Positions 44,544-55,102 of a stretch of 64,000 bases of DNA are shown in pieces. This DNA is from Comamonas odontotermitis. Lineage in GTDB: Bacteria > Pseudomonadota > Gammaproteobacteria > Burkholderiales > Burkholderiaceae_C. Made by a program: the position numbers and the translations under genes. The stretch lies in contig NZ_CP083451.1 of the NCBI RefSeq assembly GCF_020080045.1, positions 1,240,001 to 1,304,000 of the forward strand, written 5' to 3'. The notes under the pieces are model-generated. The model was not told where the DNA came from, did no database searches, and saw only the letters and a list, made by a program, of their open reading frames with translations. Positions within the stretch are counted from its first letter, which is position 1; every line of letters starts with the position of its first letter.

Positions 44544-47500
44544 ATCTGTCCTTGCCGTTTGTCAAACGCCCGGTGGCCACGGTTTTGCTGACCATCGGTA
44601 TCGCGCTGGCGGGAATGGCAGCATTCTTTGTGCTGCCGGTGGCGCCGCTTCCCCAGGTGGACTACCCGGTGATTTCGGTATCGGCCAGCCTGTCAGGTGC
44701 CAGCCCCGAGAACATGGCATCGAGCGTGGCCACGCCCCTGGAGCGACACCTGGGCGTGATTGCTGGCGTCAACGAGATGACGTCGAACAGCTCGACGGGC
44801 TCCTCGCGCGTCACCCTGCAGTTTGATCTCAATCGCAATATCGACGGCGCCGCGCGGGAGGTGCAGGCCGCCATCAATGCGGCACGCACCGATCTGCCAT
44901 CCGACCTGCGCAGCAACCCCACGTACCGCAAGATCAATCCGTCCGATGCGCCGGTCATCATCCTGGCGATGACATCGCCCACACGCACACCCGGCGAGCT
45001 GTACGACGAGGTCTCGAACGTGGTGAGCCAGCGCATCTCGCAGGTCGATGGTGTCGGCGATGTGGAAATTGGTGGCGGGTCGCTGCCATCGGTGCGTGTG
45101 GAGCTGCTGCCGCAGGCCCTGAGCAAGTACGGCATTGCCACCGAGGACGTGCGTGCCGCCATCCAGGCCGCCAACGCCAACCGTCCCAAGGGAGCCATTG
45201 AGAATGAAGGCAACCGCCTGCAGATCTATACCCCTGCGCCCGAGCGCAAGGCATCCTGGTACCAGGGCCTGGTGGTGGGCTGGCGCGACAATGGCGCCGT
45301 CAAGCTGGGCGATGTGGCACGCGTGATCGACGGCCCGGCCAACGTGCACACCATGGGCCTGTTCAATGGCCAGCCCGCCATTCTGGTGCTGATCACGCGC
45401 CAGCCGGGGGCGAACATCATCGACACGGTTGACAACGTGCGCAAGCTGTTGCCTGAGTTGCAGGCGCAATTGCCCAAGGATGTGAACATCCAGGTGGCCA
45501 GCGACAGCACCAATTCCATCCGTTCGTCGCTGCGCGAGATCGAGACGACGCTGATGGTGTCCGTCGCACTGGTGGTGCTGGTGGTGGGCGTCTTCATCAG
45601 AAAGGCGCGTGCGACGGTCATCCCGGCAGTGGCGACCGTGGTGTCGCTGCTGGGGACCTTCGCCATCATGTATCTGCTGGGCTTCAGCCTGAACAACCTG
45701 AGCCTGATGGCACTCACCGTGGCAACCGGCTTTGTGGTGGACGACGCGATTGTGGTGCTGGAAAACACCAGCCGCCACATCGAGCAGGGCATGGACAAGA
45801 TGGCTGCGGCCTTGCTGGGTGCCCGCGAAGTGGGTTTTACCGTGCTGTCGATCAGCCTGTCGCTGGTGGCGGTGTTCATTCCGCTTCTGTTCATGGACGG
45901 GCAGATCGGCCGACTGTTCAAGGAGTTCGCCGTCACCCTGTCGGTGGCGGTGATGATCTCGCTGGTGATCTCGCTCACCACCACGCCGATGATGTGTGCG
46001 TGGTTCCTGCGCGATGAGGATACCGTCAGCTCCGAACCCCAGGGCCGCATGGCGCGGACGCTGGAGGCCGGCTACTCCTGGATGCTGCGCATCTATGAGC
46101 GCAGCCTGGACTGGGCGCTGCACAGCAAGGCGCTGGTCATGGCCATTCTGGTGGTGGTGATTGGGATGAACGGCTATCTCTTCGTGCATGTGCAAAAGGG
46201 CTTCTTCCCGCAGCAGGACAACGGCCAGCTGGCTGGCGGTCTGCGTGCGGACCAGAGCATCTCGTCCACGGCCATGGCCGACAAGCTCAAGGATGCGCTG
46301 GCCATCATTCAGCGCGACCCTGCTGTGGACACCGTGGTGGGCTTTTCGGGCGGCAGCCGTGCGGGTGGCGGCTTCATGTTCATTAACCTCAAGCCAGTGA
46401 AGGAGCGCGATGTGACCAGCCTGCAGGTGGTGGCGCGCCTGCGGCCACAGCTGTCGCAGATCACCGGCCTGCGTGTATTCCTCAACCCGGTGCAGGATCT
46501 GCGCATGGGCGGGCGCTCGTCCAACTCCACCTACCAGTACACGCTCAAGAGCGACAACACGGCAGATCTGAAGAAATGGGCCACGCGCCTTGCCGACCGT
46601 CTCAAGCAGGAGGCGTTGCTGCAGGACGTGGATACTGACCAGGCAGAAAACGGCGTCGAGGTGTATGTGGATGTGGACAAGCAGGCCGCCGCGCGCCTGG
46701 GCGTCAACTCCAAGGCCATCAACAATGCGCTCTACAACGCATTTGGCCAGCGCTCGGTTGCCACCATCTACAGCGATCTGAACCAGTATTCGGTCATCAT
46801 GGAGTGGGCGCCCGAGTACACGCGCGGACCGCCTGCGCTGCAGGATATCTATGTGCCGTCCAACCTGGCGGGTACTGTGGGAACGGCGGCCAACCCGGCG
46901 CTCAAAAGTGCCTCGACCGGCAATGTCATCAGCACGGCTGCCGACACCATGGTGCCGCTGTCTGCCTTTGCCAAGGTGGTAGAACGGCCCGCACCCACAT
47001 CGGTCAACCACCAGGATGGCGAGCTGGCCACGACGATCTCGTTCAACCTGGACGAAGGTGTGGCGCTGAGCGAGGCGCAGGCCGTGATCCGGCAGGCGGA
47101 AGCCGATATCGCCATGCCGATCAATGTACGCGGTAGTTTTCAGGGCACGGCGCTCAGCTTCCAGAAGACGCAGTCGCAGCAGCTGTACCTGATTCTCGCG
47201 GCGCTCGTGGTGATCTACATCGTGCTGGGCATTCTGTATGAAAGCCTGGTGCATCCGGTCACGGTGCTGTCTACCTTGCCGTCGGCAGGTGTGGGTGCGG
47301 TGATTGCGCTGATGCTGTTCGACATGCAATTCACAGTGATTGCGCTCATCGGCGTGTTTCTGCTGATCGGCATCGTCAAGAAGAACGCGATCCTGATCAT
47401 CGATTTTGCGCTGGAAGCGCAGCGCGCGCGGGGCATCAGCGCCACGGATGCCGTGCGCGAAGCCTGCGTGCTGCGCTTCCGTCCCATTCTGATGACCACC

Positions 47501-47731
47501 CTGGCTGCCGCGTTGGGTGCGCTGCCGTTGGCCATCGGCTTTGGGCAAGGGTCGGAGCTGCGCCAGCCACTGGGCATCGCCATCATCGGCGGCCTGTTGG
47601 CCAGCCAGGTGCTGACGCTGGTAACCACACCTGTCGTGTATGTGCTGATGGACAAGCTGCGTCGCCATGCGCCCGATGAGCGCTATCTGAGCCGTGCGCA
47701 GCCGCAAGAGGCCGGGCCTGCACCGGGTTAA
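44540..47731 (+). CDS. mdtC: RND multidrug efflux permease MdtC
   Basis: Second subunit of the MdtBC pump, 1063 residues. It begins [20 protein letters not shown], with the proton-relay Asp401-Asp402 in [13 protein letters not shown] and the C-terminal [19 protein letters not shown]. Sequence similarity to mdtB in the same window reflects ancient duplication. The outer-membrane gene starts 10 bases downstream. Confidence 0.95.
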   Translation: MNLSLPFVKRPVATVLLTIGIALAGMAAFFVLPVAPLPQVDYPVISVSASLSGASPENMASSVATPLERHLGVIAGVNEMTSNSSTGSSRVTLQFDLNRNIDGAAREVQAAINAARTDLPSDLRSNPTYRKINPSDAPVIILAMTSPTRTPGELYDEVSNVVSQRISQVDGVGDVEIGGGSLPSVRVELLPQALSKYGIATEDVRAAIQAANANRPKGAIENEGNRLQIYTPAPERKASWYQGLVVGWRDNGAVKLGDVARVIDGPANVHTMGLFNGQPAILVLITRQPGANIIDTVDNVRKLLPELQAQLPKDVNIQVASDSTNSIRSSLREIETTLMVSVALVVLVVGVFIRKARATVIPAVATVVSLLGTFAIMYLLGFSLNNLSLMALTVATGFVVDDAIVVLENTSRHIEQGMDKMAAALLGAREVGFTVLSISLSLVAVFIPLLFMDGQIGRLFKEFAVTLSVAVMISLVISLTTTPMMCAWFLRDEDTVSSEPQGRMARTLEAGYSWMLRIYERSLDWALHSKALVMAILVVVIGMNGYLFVHVQKGFFPQQDNGQLAGGLRADQSISSTAMADKLKDALAIIQRDPAVDTVVGFSGGSRAGGGFMFINLKPVKERDVTSLQVVARLRPQLSQITGLRVFLNPVQDLRMGGRSSNSTYQYTLKSDNTADLKKWATRLADRLKQEALLQDVDTDQAENGVEVYVDVDKQAAARLGVNSKAINNALYNAFGQRSVATIYSDLNQYSVIMEWAPEYTRGPPALQDIYVPSNLAGTVGTAANPALKSASTGNVISTAADTMVPLSAFAKVVERPAPTSVNHQDGELATTISFNLDEGVALSEAQAVIRQAEADIAMPINVRGSFQGTALSFQKTQSQQLYLILAALVVIYIVLGILYESLVHPVTVLSTLPSAGVGAVIALMLFDMQFTVIALIGVFLLIGIVKKNAILIIDFALEAQRARGISATDAVREACVLRFRPILMTTLAAALGALPLAIGFGQGSELRQPLGIAIIGGLLASQVLTLVTTPVVYVLMDKLRRHAPDERYLSRAQPQEAGPAPG

Positions 47732-47741
47732 GAAGAAATTT

Positions 47742-49205
47742 ATGAAAACACAACGCGAACAACCATCTCCACGCGCCAATGCGCTGCGCACTCTGGCCTT
47801 TGCGCTGTGCTGTGCGGGCATGTTGAGCGCCTGCTCCGTGGCACCTGTGTATGAAGTGCCGAGCACACCAGCGCCCGCCAGCTTCAAGGAGGCAGGCGCA
47901 CTATGGCAAGGCGCCCAACCCAATGACGCCATGGACCGTGGCGAATGGTGGACCTTGTTTGGCGACGCGAAACTCAACCAGTTGGCCGCGCAGGTGCAGG
48001 TGAACAACCAGAACATCGCGGCAGCGGCCGCTGCCGTTGCACAAGCCCAGGCTGCGGTGCGCGTGCAGCGAGCAGGCCTGCTGCCAACGGTCAGCGGCTC
48101 GCTCGGACAGACACGCCAGGGCGGCAGCCAGGCCAGCGGTAGCGGCAGTGCATCGCTGGGCATCAATGCAGCCTGGGATGCGGATGTATGGGGGCGTTTG
48201 AAAGAGTCCGTCAGCGCTGCGCAGAGCAGCGCACAGGCGAGCGAAGCAGACCTTGCTGCCGCCCGACTGTCGGCGGTGGGCAGCCTGGTGCAGAACTACT
48301 ACCGGCTGCGCGAGGCTGATGCGGAACTGCAGATCCTGCAGCAATCCATCGAAGGCTACCAGCGCAGCCTGCAGATCACGCAGAACCGCTACGACAGCGG
48401 CATCGATGCCAGGACGGCCGTGCTGCAGGCGCAAACCACCCTGACCAATACCCAGGCCAGCGCCGAGTCACTGCGCCAGTCGCGCCAGACCTATGAGCAT
48501 GCGATTGCCGTATTGACCGGCCAGGCGCCAGCACAGTTCGACCTGCCTGCTGCCCCTTGGCAGGTTACGGTGCCGGAGGTGCCGGGCGTGGTGCCTTCGA
48601 CCTTGCTGGAGCGCAGGCCCGATATTGCATCGGCCGAACGTGCCGTGGCTGCTGCCAATGCGCAGATCGGCATTGCGCAGTCGGCCTACTACCCGAGCCT
48701 CAGCCTGTCGGGGTCGCTGGGCCGCACGGGATCCAATCTGGGTGATTTGTTCAGCGCTTCGGGCCTGCTGTGGTCGCTGGGCGCGTCTATCAGCCAGAGC
48801 ATTTTCAATGCAGGGGCCACTGCGGCGCAGGTGGATTCGGCCAGGGCTGGGCATGTCGCCAAGACGGCAAGCTACCGGCAGACGGTGCTGGGAGCCTTCC
48901 AGGCGGTGGAAGATGTGCTCAGCAACATCGCCGCACTGAACGCCCAGCAGCCGTTGCTGCAGCAAAGCCTGGATTCGGCCGAGAAGGTGGAGCAGCAGAT
49001 GCTCAACCGCTACAAGGAAGGGCAGGTGCAATACACCGATGTGGTGACCGCGCAGGCGACAGCACTGAATGCGCGCCGCTCACTGATCCAGCTGCAGCTG
49101 AACCAGCAGCTGGCCGCAGCGCAACTGATCCAGGAATTGGGTGGCGGCTGGCATGCGCCATGGATGCAAGCCTCGGATGGGGCAGTGCTACAGCCCAAGC
49201 CTTAG
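47742..49205 (+). CDS. Outer-membrane efflux lipoprotein (NodT/OprM family)
   Basis: TolC-like channel of 487 residues completing the MdtABC system. A signal peptide with lipobox MLSAC (Cys31) indicates lipid anchoring. Two OEP repeats follow, with ERRPDIASAERAVAAANAQIGIAQSAYYPSL a family hallmark. AAGAAGA precedes ATG 47742. E. coli mdtABC lacks its own channel gene; here one is supplied in the operon. Confidence 0.94.
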   Translation: MKTQREQPSPRANALRTLAFALCCAGMLSACSVAPVYEVPSTPAPASFKEAGALWQGAQPNDAMDRGEWWTLFGDAKLNQLAAQVQVNNQNIAAAAAAVAQAQAAVRVQRAGLLPTVSGSLGQTRQGGSQASGSGSASLGINAAWDADVWGRLKESVSAAQSSAQASEADLAAARLSAVGSLVQNYYRLREADAELQILQQSIEGYQRSLQITQNRYDSGIDARTAVLQAQTTLTNTQASAESLRQSRQTYEHAIAVLTGQAPAQFDLPAAPWQVTVPEVPGVVPSTLLERRPDIASAERAVAAANAQIGIAQSAYYPSLSLSGSLGRTGSNLGDLFSASGLLWSLGASISQSIFNAGATAAQVDSARAGHVAKTASYRQTVLGAFQAVEDVLSNIAALNAQQPLLQQSLDSAEKVEQQMLNRYKEGQVQYTDVVTAQATALNARRSLIQLQLNQQLAAAQLIQELGGGWHAPWMQASDGAVLQPKP

Positions 49206-49239
49206 GGCACTTTGAAGGACTGCTGCTGCCTGCGCCTGT

Positions 49240-50334
49240 TCACTGCAGCTGGGGCAGAAAGTTACGCCCCGTCCGTTCTACAAAACGGCCATAGCTCATT
49301 GGCGGCCCAAGAGTAGCGTTTGCGTCGTTGGGCAGTACCCAGGCCCAGGCGCGCTGCTGCTGTTCGTCATACACCAGCTTGTACAGGTGGCTGGGCACCC
49401 AAACCTGGTTGCGGCCAATGGTGTGTGCGCCGCTTTCGAACAGCGGGCCGGTATATACAAATACATTGCCGTTGGCGCGCTTGGCGTACTTGCGCACATC
49501 GCCTTCCAGCTTGGACCAGATCTTGCGGTTGTTGGTGGGGTCCTGAGGCACCATGTTCGACAGCGCAAACGACTGCGCCATGCCGGTTTCGGTGCTCTGG
49601 TTGGCGGCGGCTGCCATGTGGCCTCGGTCGTAGCCGCTGCCTTGGTAATCGGACAGATCAGCCTTGTACGCGGAGCGCAGGCGCGCATCGGCATAGAAGC
49701 GGTCGGTCCGTTCCTGTCCAGCAGCATGTTGCAGGCGATTGCGATTGAGCCGTTCGATGGTGACGATCGGGGTTTTGGACAGCCCAGAATACAGCACGGC
49801 AAAGCCATCCGAGCACAGCGCTACCGGCATCCAGCTGGTCCCCACGCTGGCCAGCCCGAGCGGGGCGCTGGCGGGCAATTGTTCTGCGCACTGCGCAAAA
49901 CTGTCTGATGCGGAGGGTTGCTTGCCGGCCTGGCCTTTGGGTGGAGCAGGCTGGCTGGCCCCACTGCTGCTCCCCTTGCCACCGGATGACGGATGCGCAG
50001 ATTCACGGCTTTGGCGGGCCAGGGTCTGCAGGGCTTCCTGCCAGTTGGCCCAGCGGTCCTGTTGCTCTTCGAGCCAGTGGCCGGCGTCGCGTACCAGCGG
50101 CTGGGTGTGCAGCCAATGCTGCGTTTTGTCTCTGGCCCAGTGGCGGGCGCCTTCCAACTGGGGGGCCAGCACGAAAGACCCTGCCGCAACTGCTGCGCTG
50201 TAAGTCGCAATGGCAGTCTTGCCGATCAGCGGACGCAGCAGCCGGGCGATCAAGCTGCTGGAGGATTTGCGGGATGTGTTGCTGCGTTTGCCAGCACGAG
50301 ATGCAGAGCGGGAACGGGACGGGGGACAGGCCAT
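49240..50334 (-). CDS. DNA/RNA non-specific endonuclease (NUC1/NucA family)
   Basis: The 364-residue protein carries the DRGH motif at 236-239 (GSGYDRGHMAAAANQ), with the His general base, and the FALSNMVPQDPTNNRKIW segment, so the beta-beta-alpha-Me nuclease is intact. The N-terminal 140 residues hold a basic stretch, a hydrophobic segment (about 40-58) and a low-complexity region, suggesting membrane anchoring or secretion. No immunity gene is adjacent. Biological role is unknown. Confidence 0.92.
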   Translation of the reverse strand: MACPPSRSRSASRAGKRSNTSRKSSSSLIARLLRPLIGKTAIATYSAAVAAGSFVLAPQLEGARHWARDKTQHWLHTQPLVRDAGHWLEEQQDRWANWQEALQTLARQSRESAHPSSGGKGSSSGASQPAPPKGQAGKQPSASDSFAQCAEQLPASAPLGLASVGTSWMPVALCSDGFAVLYSGLSKTPIVTIERLNRNRLQHAAGQERTDRFYADARLRSAYKADLSDYQGSGYDRGHMAAAANQSTETGMAQSFALSNMVPQDPTNNRKIWSKLEGDVRKYAKRANGNVFVYTGPLFESGAHTIGRNQVWVPSHLYKLVYDEQQQRAWAWVLPNDANATLGPPMSYGRFVERTGRNFLPQLQ

Positions 50335-50528
50335 GGACGAACAGACACCGGGGCGCTCAATGCGCCCTTTGCAGGAGAGCAGCAGACAGAAAAACGCATG
50401 CGCAACTGGCGCTGCGGCAGGAAGCTGTCTGCTATCGTTATTGTGGCGCGCTTACAAGCAAGGGCGCGCGTAAATGATGAAATTATTTAAAACATTTCTG
50501 CATGCCCTGGTGCAACAGAACGGGGTGC

Positions 50529-53500
50529 TTAGTGAAAGTCACGGCTGCGGATGCGCAAGGTGTCAAACCAGTCGGACATATCGCGCAATCGGTGGGCGAT
50601 CAGGTTGCCGACATCGCCCGTGCGCTGCCAGCGCCCCTCCACCGCCAGCAGTTGCGAATGCAGCAGCGCCTCACGCTGGTGTTCGCGAATCTTGGGCCAG
50701 CAGATCACCTGCAGGTTGCCGGTCTCGTCTTCCAGGGTGATGAACACCACGCCTTTGGCAGTGGGTGGCTGTTGGCGCAAGGTGACGATGCCGCAGGCGC
50801 GCACCCAGCTGCCGTCACGCGCATCGCGCAGGGCCGCATGGGTGCGGAACCTGTGGCGTTGCAGGCGTTCGCGCAACAAGGCCAGCGGATGGCGGCGCAG
50901 GCTCAGGCCCAGCGCGGCATAGTCCCAGTGGATGTCTTCCTGCTCGGCGGCCGAGGGCAATTCCAGGTGGCTTTCGAGGATGGCGGCGGCTTGCAGCAAG
51001 GGGCTGCTGTGCCGTGGCGCAGCTGCTTGCCATAGCTGGTTGCGGCGATGGCCTTCCAGGCTGGCTAAGGCATCGGCGGCGGCGAGTTGCTGCATGGCAG
51101 GTGCATCCAGCCGGGCGCGCAGGGCCAGGTCTTCGGCGCTGATGAAGGGCGCGGCCTCGCGTGTCTGCACCACGCGTTCACTCTGGGCTTGCGACAACTG
51201 TTTGACCAGTCGCAACCCCAGGCGCACTGCAGGCTGCGCGCCGCCGCTGTATTCCATGGTGCAGTCCACCATGCTGTGCATCACATCGACCGGCAGCACC
51301 TGCACGCCATGGCGCTGTGCATCCTGGATGAGCTGGCTGTTGCTGTAGAAGCCCAGTGGCTGGCTGTTGATCATGGCGGCCAGAAATTCGGCCGGGTAGT
51401 GGCATTTGAGCCAGGCGCTGAAGTACACCAGGATTGCAAAACTGGCTGCATGGCTTTCGGGAAAGCCGTATTCCGAAAAGCCCTGAATCTGCTGGAAGAT
51501 GGCTTCGGCAAACTCGGGGGGGTAATTCCGCTGCGTCATGCCCTCGATAATCTTGGCATGGTATTGCTGCAGGTCGCCGGTGCGTCTCCATGCAGCCATG
51601 TTGCGGCGCAGCTGATCGGCTTCGCCGGGGGTGAAGCCGGCGGCGACGATGGCGATCTGCATGACCTGTTCCTGAAAGATCGGAATGCCTAGCGTGCGCT
51701 CCAGAACGTGCTCCAGATCATCGCTGGGATAGTTGACTTTCTCCAGGCCTTGCCTGCGCCGCAGATACGGGTGCACCATGCCGCCCTGGATGGGCCCGGG
51801 CCGCACCAGCGACACTTCGATGACCAAGTCGTAGTAGTTGCGGGGCCTGAGGCGCGGCAGCATGCTCATTTGCGCGCGGCTTTCTATCTGGAAGACGCCG
51901 ATGGTGTCGGCGGCGCAGATCATGTCGTAGGTGGCGGGGTCTCCGTGCGGGATGTCGCCCAGCCCGAAGGTGCCGCCCTTGCGCGCGCCAACCAGATGCA
52001 GCATTTTTTGCAGTGCCGTCAGCATGCCCAGGGCGAGCACATCCACTTTCAGCAGACCCATGGCATCCAGGTCGTCCTTGTCCCACTGGATGACGGTGCG
52101 GTCTTTCATGCTGGCGTTCTCGATCGGCACCATGCGCGACAGCGGCCCGCGCGTCAGTACAAAGCCGCCGACATGCTGCGACAGGTGGCGTGGAAAGTGG
52201 CGCAGGGTCTCCACCAGCTCCACCAGTTGGTGCACGGCCAGGTCATCGGCCTGCAAGCCAGCCTTTTGCAGTGCTTCGCTGCGCAGCAGTTCGGCGTCCC
52301 ATTGCGAATGGTCGCGTGCCAGCAGGTCGATCTGCTCCGCTGCAAACCCGAGGGCCTTGGCCACGTCACGGATCGCGGATTTTCGCCGGTAGCGGATGAC
52401 CACCGCCGTCAACCCGGCGCGGTGCAGGCCGTATTTCTTGTACAGGTACTGGATGACTTCTTCGCGCCGCGCGTGCTCGAAATCCACGTCGATATCGGGC
52501 GGCTCGTTGCGTTCCCTGCTGATGAAGCGTTCAAACAGCACCGTGCTTTCGGCAGGGTTTACCTCGGTCACGCCCAGGCAATAGCAGACGGCCGAGTTGG
52601 CTGCCGAGCCTCGGCCCTGGCACAGGATGTTCTGGCTGCGCGCATAGCGCACGATGTCGTGCACGGTCAGAAAGTAGTGCTCGTAGTGCAGCTCGCTGAT
52701 CAGGGCCAGTTCATTCTCCAGCTGGGCCTGGGCTTTGGTGGGAATGCCTTGCGGCCAACGGCTGGCCGCGCCTTCGTAGGTCAGCTGGCGCAGGTAGCTG
52801 GCAGGGGACAGGCCCACGGGCACGACCTCGTCGGGATACTGGTAGCGCAATTCATCCAGCGAGAAATGGCAGTGCGCCGCGACGGTGAGCGTGGCATCGA
52901 GCAGATCGCGAGGGTACAGTTGTGCCAGCCGCAAAAGGCTGCGGAGATGGCGCTCGGCATTGGGCTGCAGGCCGTAGCCGCACTCGGTCAGCGGCTTGCG
53001 CAGGCGGATGGCGGTGAGCGTGTCCTGCAGCGGTTTGCGCGAGCGCACGTGCATGTGCACATCGCCTGCGGCCACCAGGGGCATGCCTGTGGCGCGGCTG
53101 GCAGCGCGCAACTGCAGCAGCCAGGCTTCGTCGCCCAGGCTGCGGTCTTGCTGCACCGCCAGCCAGCAGCGGCCGGCAAAGTGATCCTGCAGCCATCGGG
53201 CCTGGGTATCGATGTGGGCAGCGCTTGCCTGGCGGTGCGGGGCCAGCAGCAACACGCAGTCATCAAACACTCTTTTCTTGATAGCTGCTTGCGCAAGCGC
53301 GTATTGCCCTTTGGGTGCTCTTCTTCGCAAATGGGTAATCAGTGCGCACAGGTTGCCGTAACCGCGCAGGTTGCAGGCGAGCGCGATGAGGGTGAAAGGC
53401 GGCGCATCGTCATCACTGCATTGCACTTCGAACTGCGCGCCGATGATCAGTGGCAGGCCGCATTCGCGGGCCGCCACATGGGCGCGCACAATGCCGGCGA

Positions 53501-53669
53501 GCGAACATTCATCGGTCAGCGCCAGTGCAGCATAGTCCTGGCGGTGCGCGCGTGCCACCAGCTCGTGCGGGTGGCTGGCGCCGCGCAGAAAGCTGAAATT
53601 GCTCAGGCACCACAGCTCGGCGTAGCGTGGAATGGCGGGGCGGAGAGGGGATGTCATGGCAAGGCTCAT
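50529..53669 (-). CDS. dnaE2: Error-prone DNA polymerase III alpha subunit DnaE2
   Basis: Translesion polymerase of the ImuA/ImuB/DnaE2 mutasome, about 1046 residues. It has the N-terminal PHP domain (AELWCLSNFSFLRGASHP) and the catalytic acidic motif PDIDVDFEHARREEV. The start at 53669 overlaps the imuB stop (ATGA); MTSPLRPA at 53657 is the alternative. An in-frame half-site of a dispersed repeat (near 53277-53300, encoding about ALAQAAIKKR) sits in the PHP-proximal part. Confidence 0.94.
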   Translation of the reverse strand: MSLAMTSPLRPAIPRYAELWCLSNFSFLRGASHPHELVARAHRQDYAALALTDECSLAGIVRAHVAARECGLPLIIGAQFEVQCSDDDAPPFTLIALACNLRGYGNLCALITHLRRRAPKGQYALAQAAIKKRVFDDCVLLLAPHRQASAAHIDTQARWLQDHFAGRCWLAVQQDRSLGDEAWLLQLRAASRATGMPLVAAGDVHMHVRSRKPLQDTLTAIRLRKPLTECGYGLQPNAERHLRSLLRLAQLYPRDLLDATLTVAAHCHFSLDELRYQYPDEVVPVGLSPASYLRQLTYEGAASRWPQGIPTKAQAQLENELALISELHYEHYFLTVHDIVRYARSQNILCQGRGSAANSAVCYCLGVTEVNPAESTVLFERFISRERNEPPDIDVDFEHARREEVIQYLYKKYGLHRAGLTAVVIRYRRKSAIRDVAKALGFAAEQIDLLARDHSQWDAELLRSEALQKAGLQADDLAVHQLVELVETLRHFPRHLSQHVGGFVLTRGPLSRMVPIENASMKDRTVIQWDKDDLDAMGLLKVDVLALGMLTALQKMLHLVGARKGGTFGLGDIPHGDPATYDMICAADTIGVFQIESRAQMSMLPRLRPRNYYDLVIEVSLVRPGPIQGGMVHPYLRRRQGLEKVNYPSDDLEHVLERTLGIPIFQEQVMQIAIVAAGFTPGEADQLRRNMAAWRRTGDLQQYHAKIIEGMTQRNYPPEFAEAIFQQIQGFSEYGFPESHAASFAILVYFSAWLKCHYPAEFLAAMINSQPLGFYSNSQLIQDAQRHGVQVLPVDVMHSMVDCTMEYSGGAQPAVRLGLRLVKQLSQAQSERVVQTREAAPFISAEDLALRARLDAPAMQQLAAADALASLEGHRRNQLWQAAAPRHSSPLLQAAAILESHLELPSAAEQEDIHWDYAALGLSLRRHPLALLRERLQRHRFRTHAALRDARDGSWVRACGIVTLRQQPPTAKGVVFITLEDETGNLQVICWPKIREHQREALLHSQLLAVEGRWQRTGDVGNLIAHRLRDMSDWFDTLRIRSRDFH

Positions 53670-55102
53670 GCAAAGCGGCCATGCAGAAACCAGGCGCTGT
53701 CCTGCGCTGACAAGCGGGTGTGAAAGACCCACAGCAGGCCTGCATGCGCACTGTGTGCCACCCAGTAATCGCGTACGGCGGTGTGCGCGATCTGGCGCGT
53801 GGGAATTGTGGGAGGCGGGGTGTCGGTGTCGGATTTCGTATCTGCTTCGCCAGCGCTGGGCAGCACAAAGCCAGGGCTGCGGTGCCACCAGCCGCCTTCG
53901 ATGCGCTGCGGCCCTGCCAGCAACTGCAGCGGGCCTTGGTACAAGGGCTGGCTGTTGCCGTCCTGCAGCAATTGCAGGGGCTCGGCCAGCAGGAAGCTGG
54001 GTTGGGGCAGAGGTGGCACTGCGGGTTGTGTGGCTGGTTGTACGGGGGATGGGGCGCCAAGTTGGCAGGCGGGTTGCCATTGCACCTGCCATTCCGGGCG
54101 ATGGTCGGCCTGCAGTTGGGGGCGCTGCACCTGGTGGCTGCCCAGGCGTGCGGTAATGCGTTCGAGCACCTGCACCAGGCTCTCGCCTTGTGCGGTGGTG
54201 TCGGGTAGCAGGCTGGCACTGGTTTCATGCAGGGCTTCGGGGGCATCGGCGTGCAGGCTCAGCTCGCCCACGGGCGCGAGCAGTTGCACATGGGCCAGAT
54301 GCGCTTGCAGCAAGCGGGCCAGGTGCCCGACGTCGCGTGTAGTGGTGGCCGTATGCAATACCAGCTCGCCGCCATCGCCCACATGTTTTGAGCGCATTGC
54401 GTCATGGCACCAGCGCAGGGTGCAACTGCGTATGCCTGCCCGCTGCGCAGCAAGCCAGCCACACAGCTGCAGCAGCAGGTGGCGCGCGCCATGCATCAGG
54501 CCATCGGCCTGATCGATGCGCATGGGTAGCTCCAGCCGGGCATCAAAGCGCGCAGGCAAGTCTATCCAGGGGTATTGGTCGGGGCGCAGGCCATAGGCCT
54601 GGTCGAGCGCGGCCAGCAGATCTGCCCCCAAACGCCTTGTCACGCCGCCGCGCGGCAGGGCTTGCACCGCTCCCAGGCTGGTGCAGCCCAGTTGCGAGAG
54701 CAGTTGGGCGTGGTGTGCGGTCGCATCCAGGGCGGCCAGCGGCAAAGGTGCCAGCACCTGCGCCAGTGGCGCGCCAAAGCCGTGGCGCAGGTCGCAGCGT
54801 GCCAGGGCAATGGCGGCCAGGCTGGTGGGGGCCCAACTGATGGCGCGCACGCCTTGCTGCCGTGCTTCGCGCAGCAGGCGCCGGGCCAGTTGCTGACGGC
54901 CACCGAAGAGGCGCTGGCTGGCAGACAGCTCCAGCACCAGTGCATCGCCAAACGGCGCAGGTGAGGGCACGCAGGCTACGCGCGGTGTGAACTGCAGCGC
55001 CCACAACGCCAGGCCATGCATATTGGCATCAATGCGGCTGGGCGGTGGCGCGGTCTGTGTGTTTTGCAGATGGGGCAGCAGTGCGGCCCAAAGCGGTGTC
55101 AT
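53666..55102 (-). CDS. imuB: ImuB, inactive Y-family polymerase-like mutasome scaffold
   Basis: The 478-residue protein follows the Y-polymerase fold but lacks the catalytic acidic residues, so it acts as a clamp-binding scaffold for DnaE2. FGDALVLELSASQRLFGGRQQLARRLL and AISWAPTSLAAIALAR are seen. A Pro/Gln-rich linker lies near 320-370. Its first 74 bases overlap the end of imuA, and its end overlaps dnaE2. Confidence 0.88.
   Translation of the reverse strand: MTPLWAALLPHLQNTQTAPPPSRIDANMHGLALWALQFTPRVACVPSPAPFGDALVLELSASQRLFGGRQQLARRLLREARQQGVRAISWAPTSLAAIALARCDLRHGFGAPLAQVLAPLPLAALDATAHHAQLLSQLGCTSLGAVQALPRGGVTRRLGADLLAALDQAYGLRPDQYPWIDLPARFDARLELPMRIDQADGLMHGARHLLLQLCGWLAAQRAGIRSCTLRWCHDAMRSKHVGDGGELVLHTATTTRDVGHLARLLQAHLAHVQLLAPVGELSLHADAPEALHETSASLLPDTTAQGESLVQVLERITARLGSHQVQRPQLQADHRPEWQVQWQPACQLGAPSPVQPATQPAVPPLPQPSFLLAEPLQLLQDGNSQPLYQGPLQLLAGPQRIEGGWWHRSPGFVLPSAGEADTKSDTDTPPPTIPTRQIAHTAVRDYWVAHSAHAGLLWVFHTRLSAQDSAWFLHGRFA

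Noticed and set aside
44693-48166. Open frame of 1157 codons on the minus strand across mdtC and the outer-membrane gene
   Set aside because: It is an antisense shadow: His/Gln/Arg-rich, no family motif, and the plus strand carries clear RND genes.
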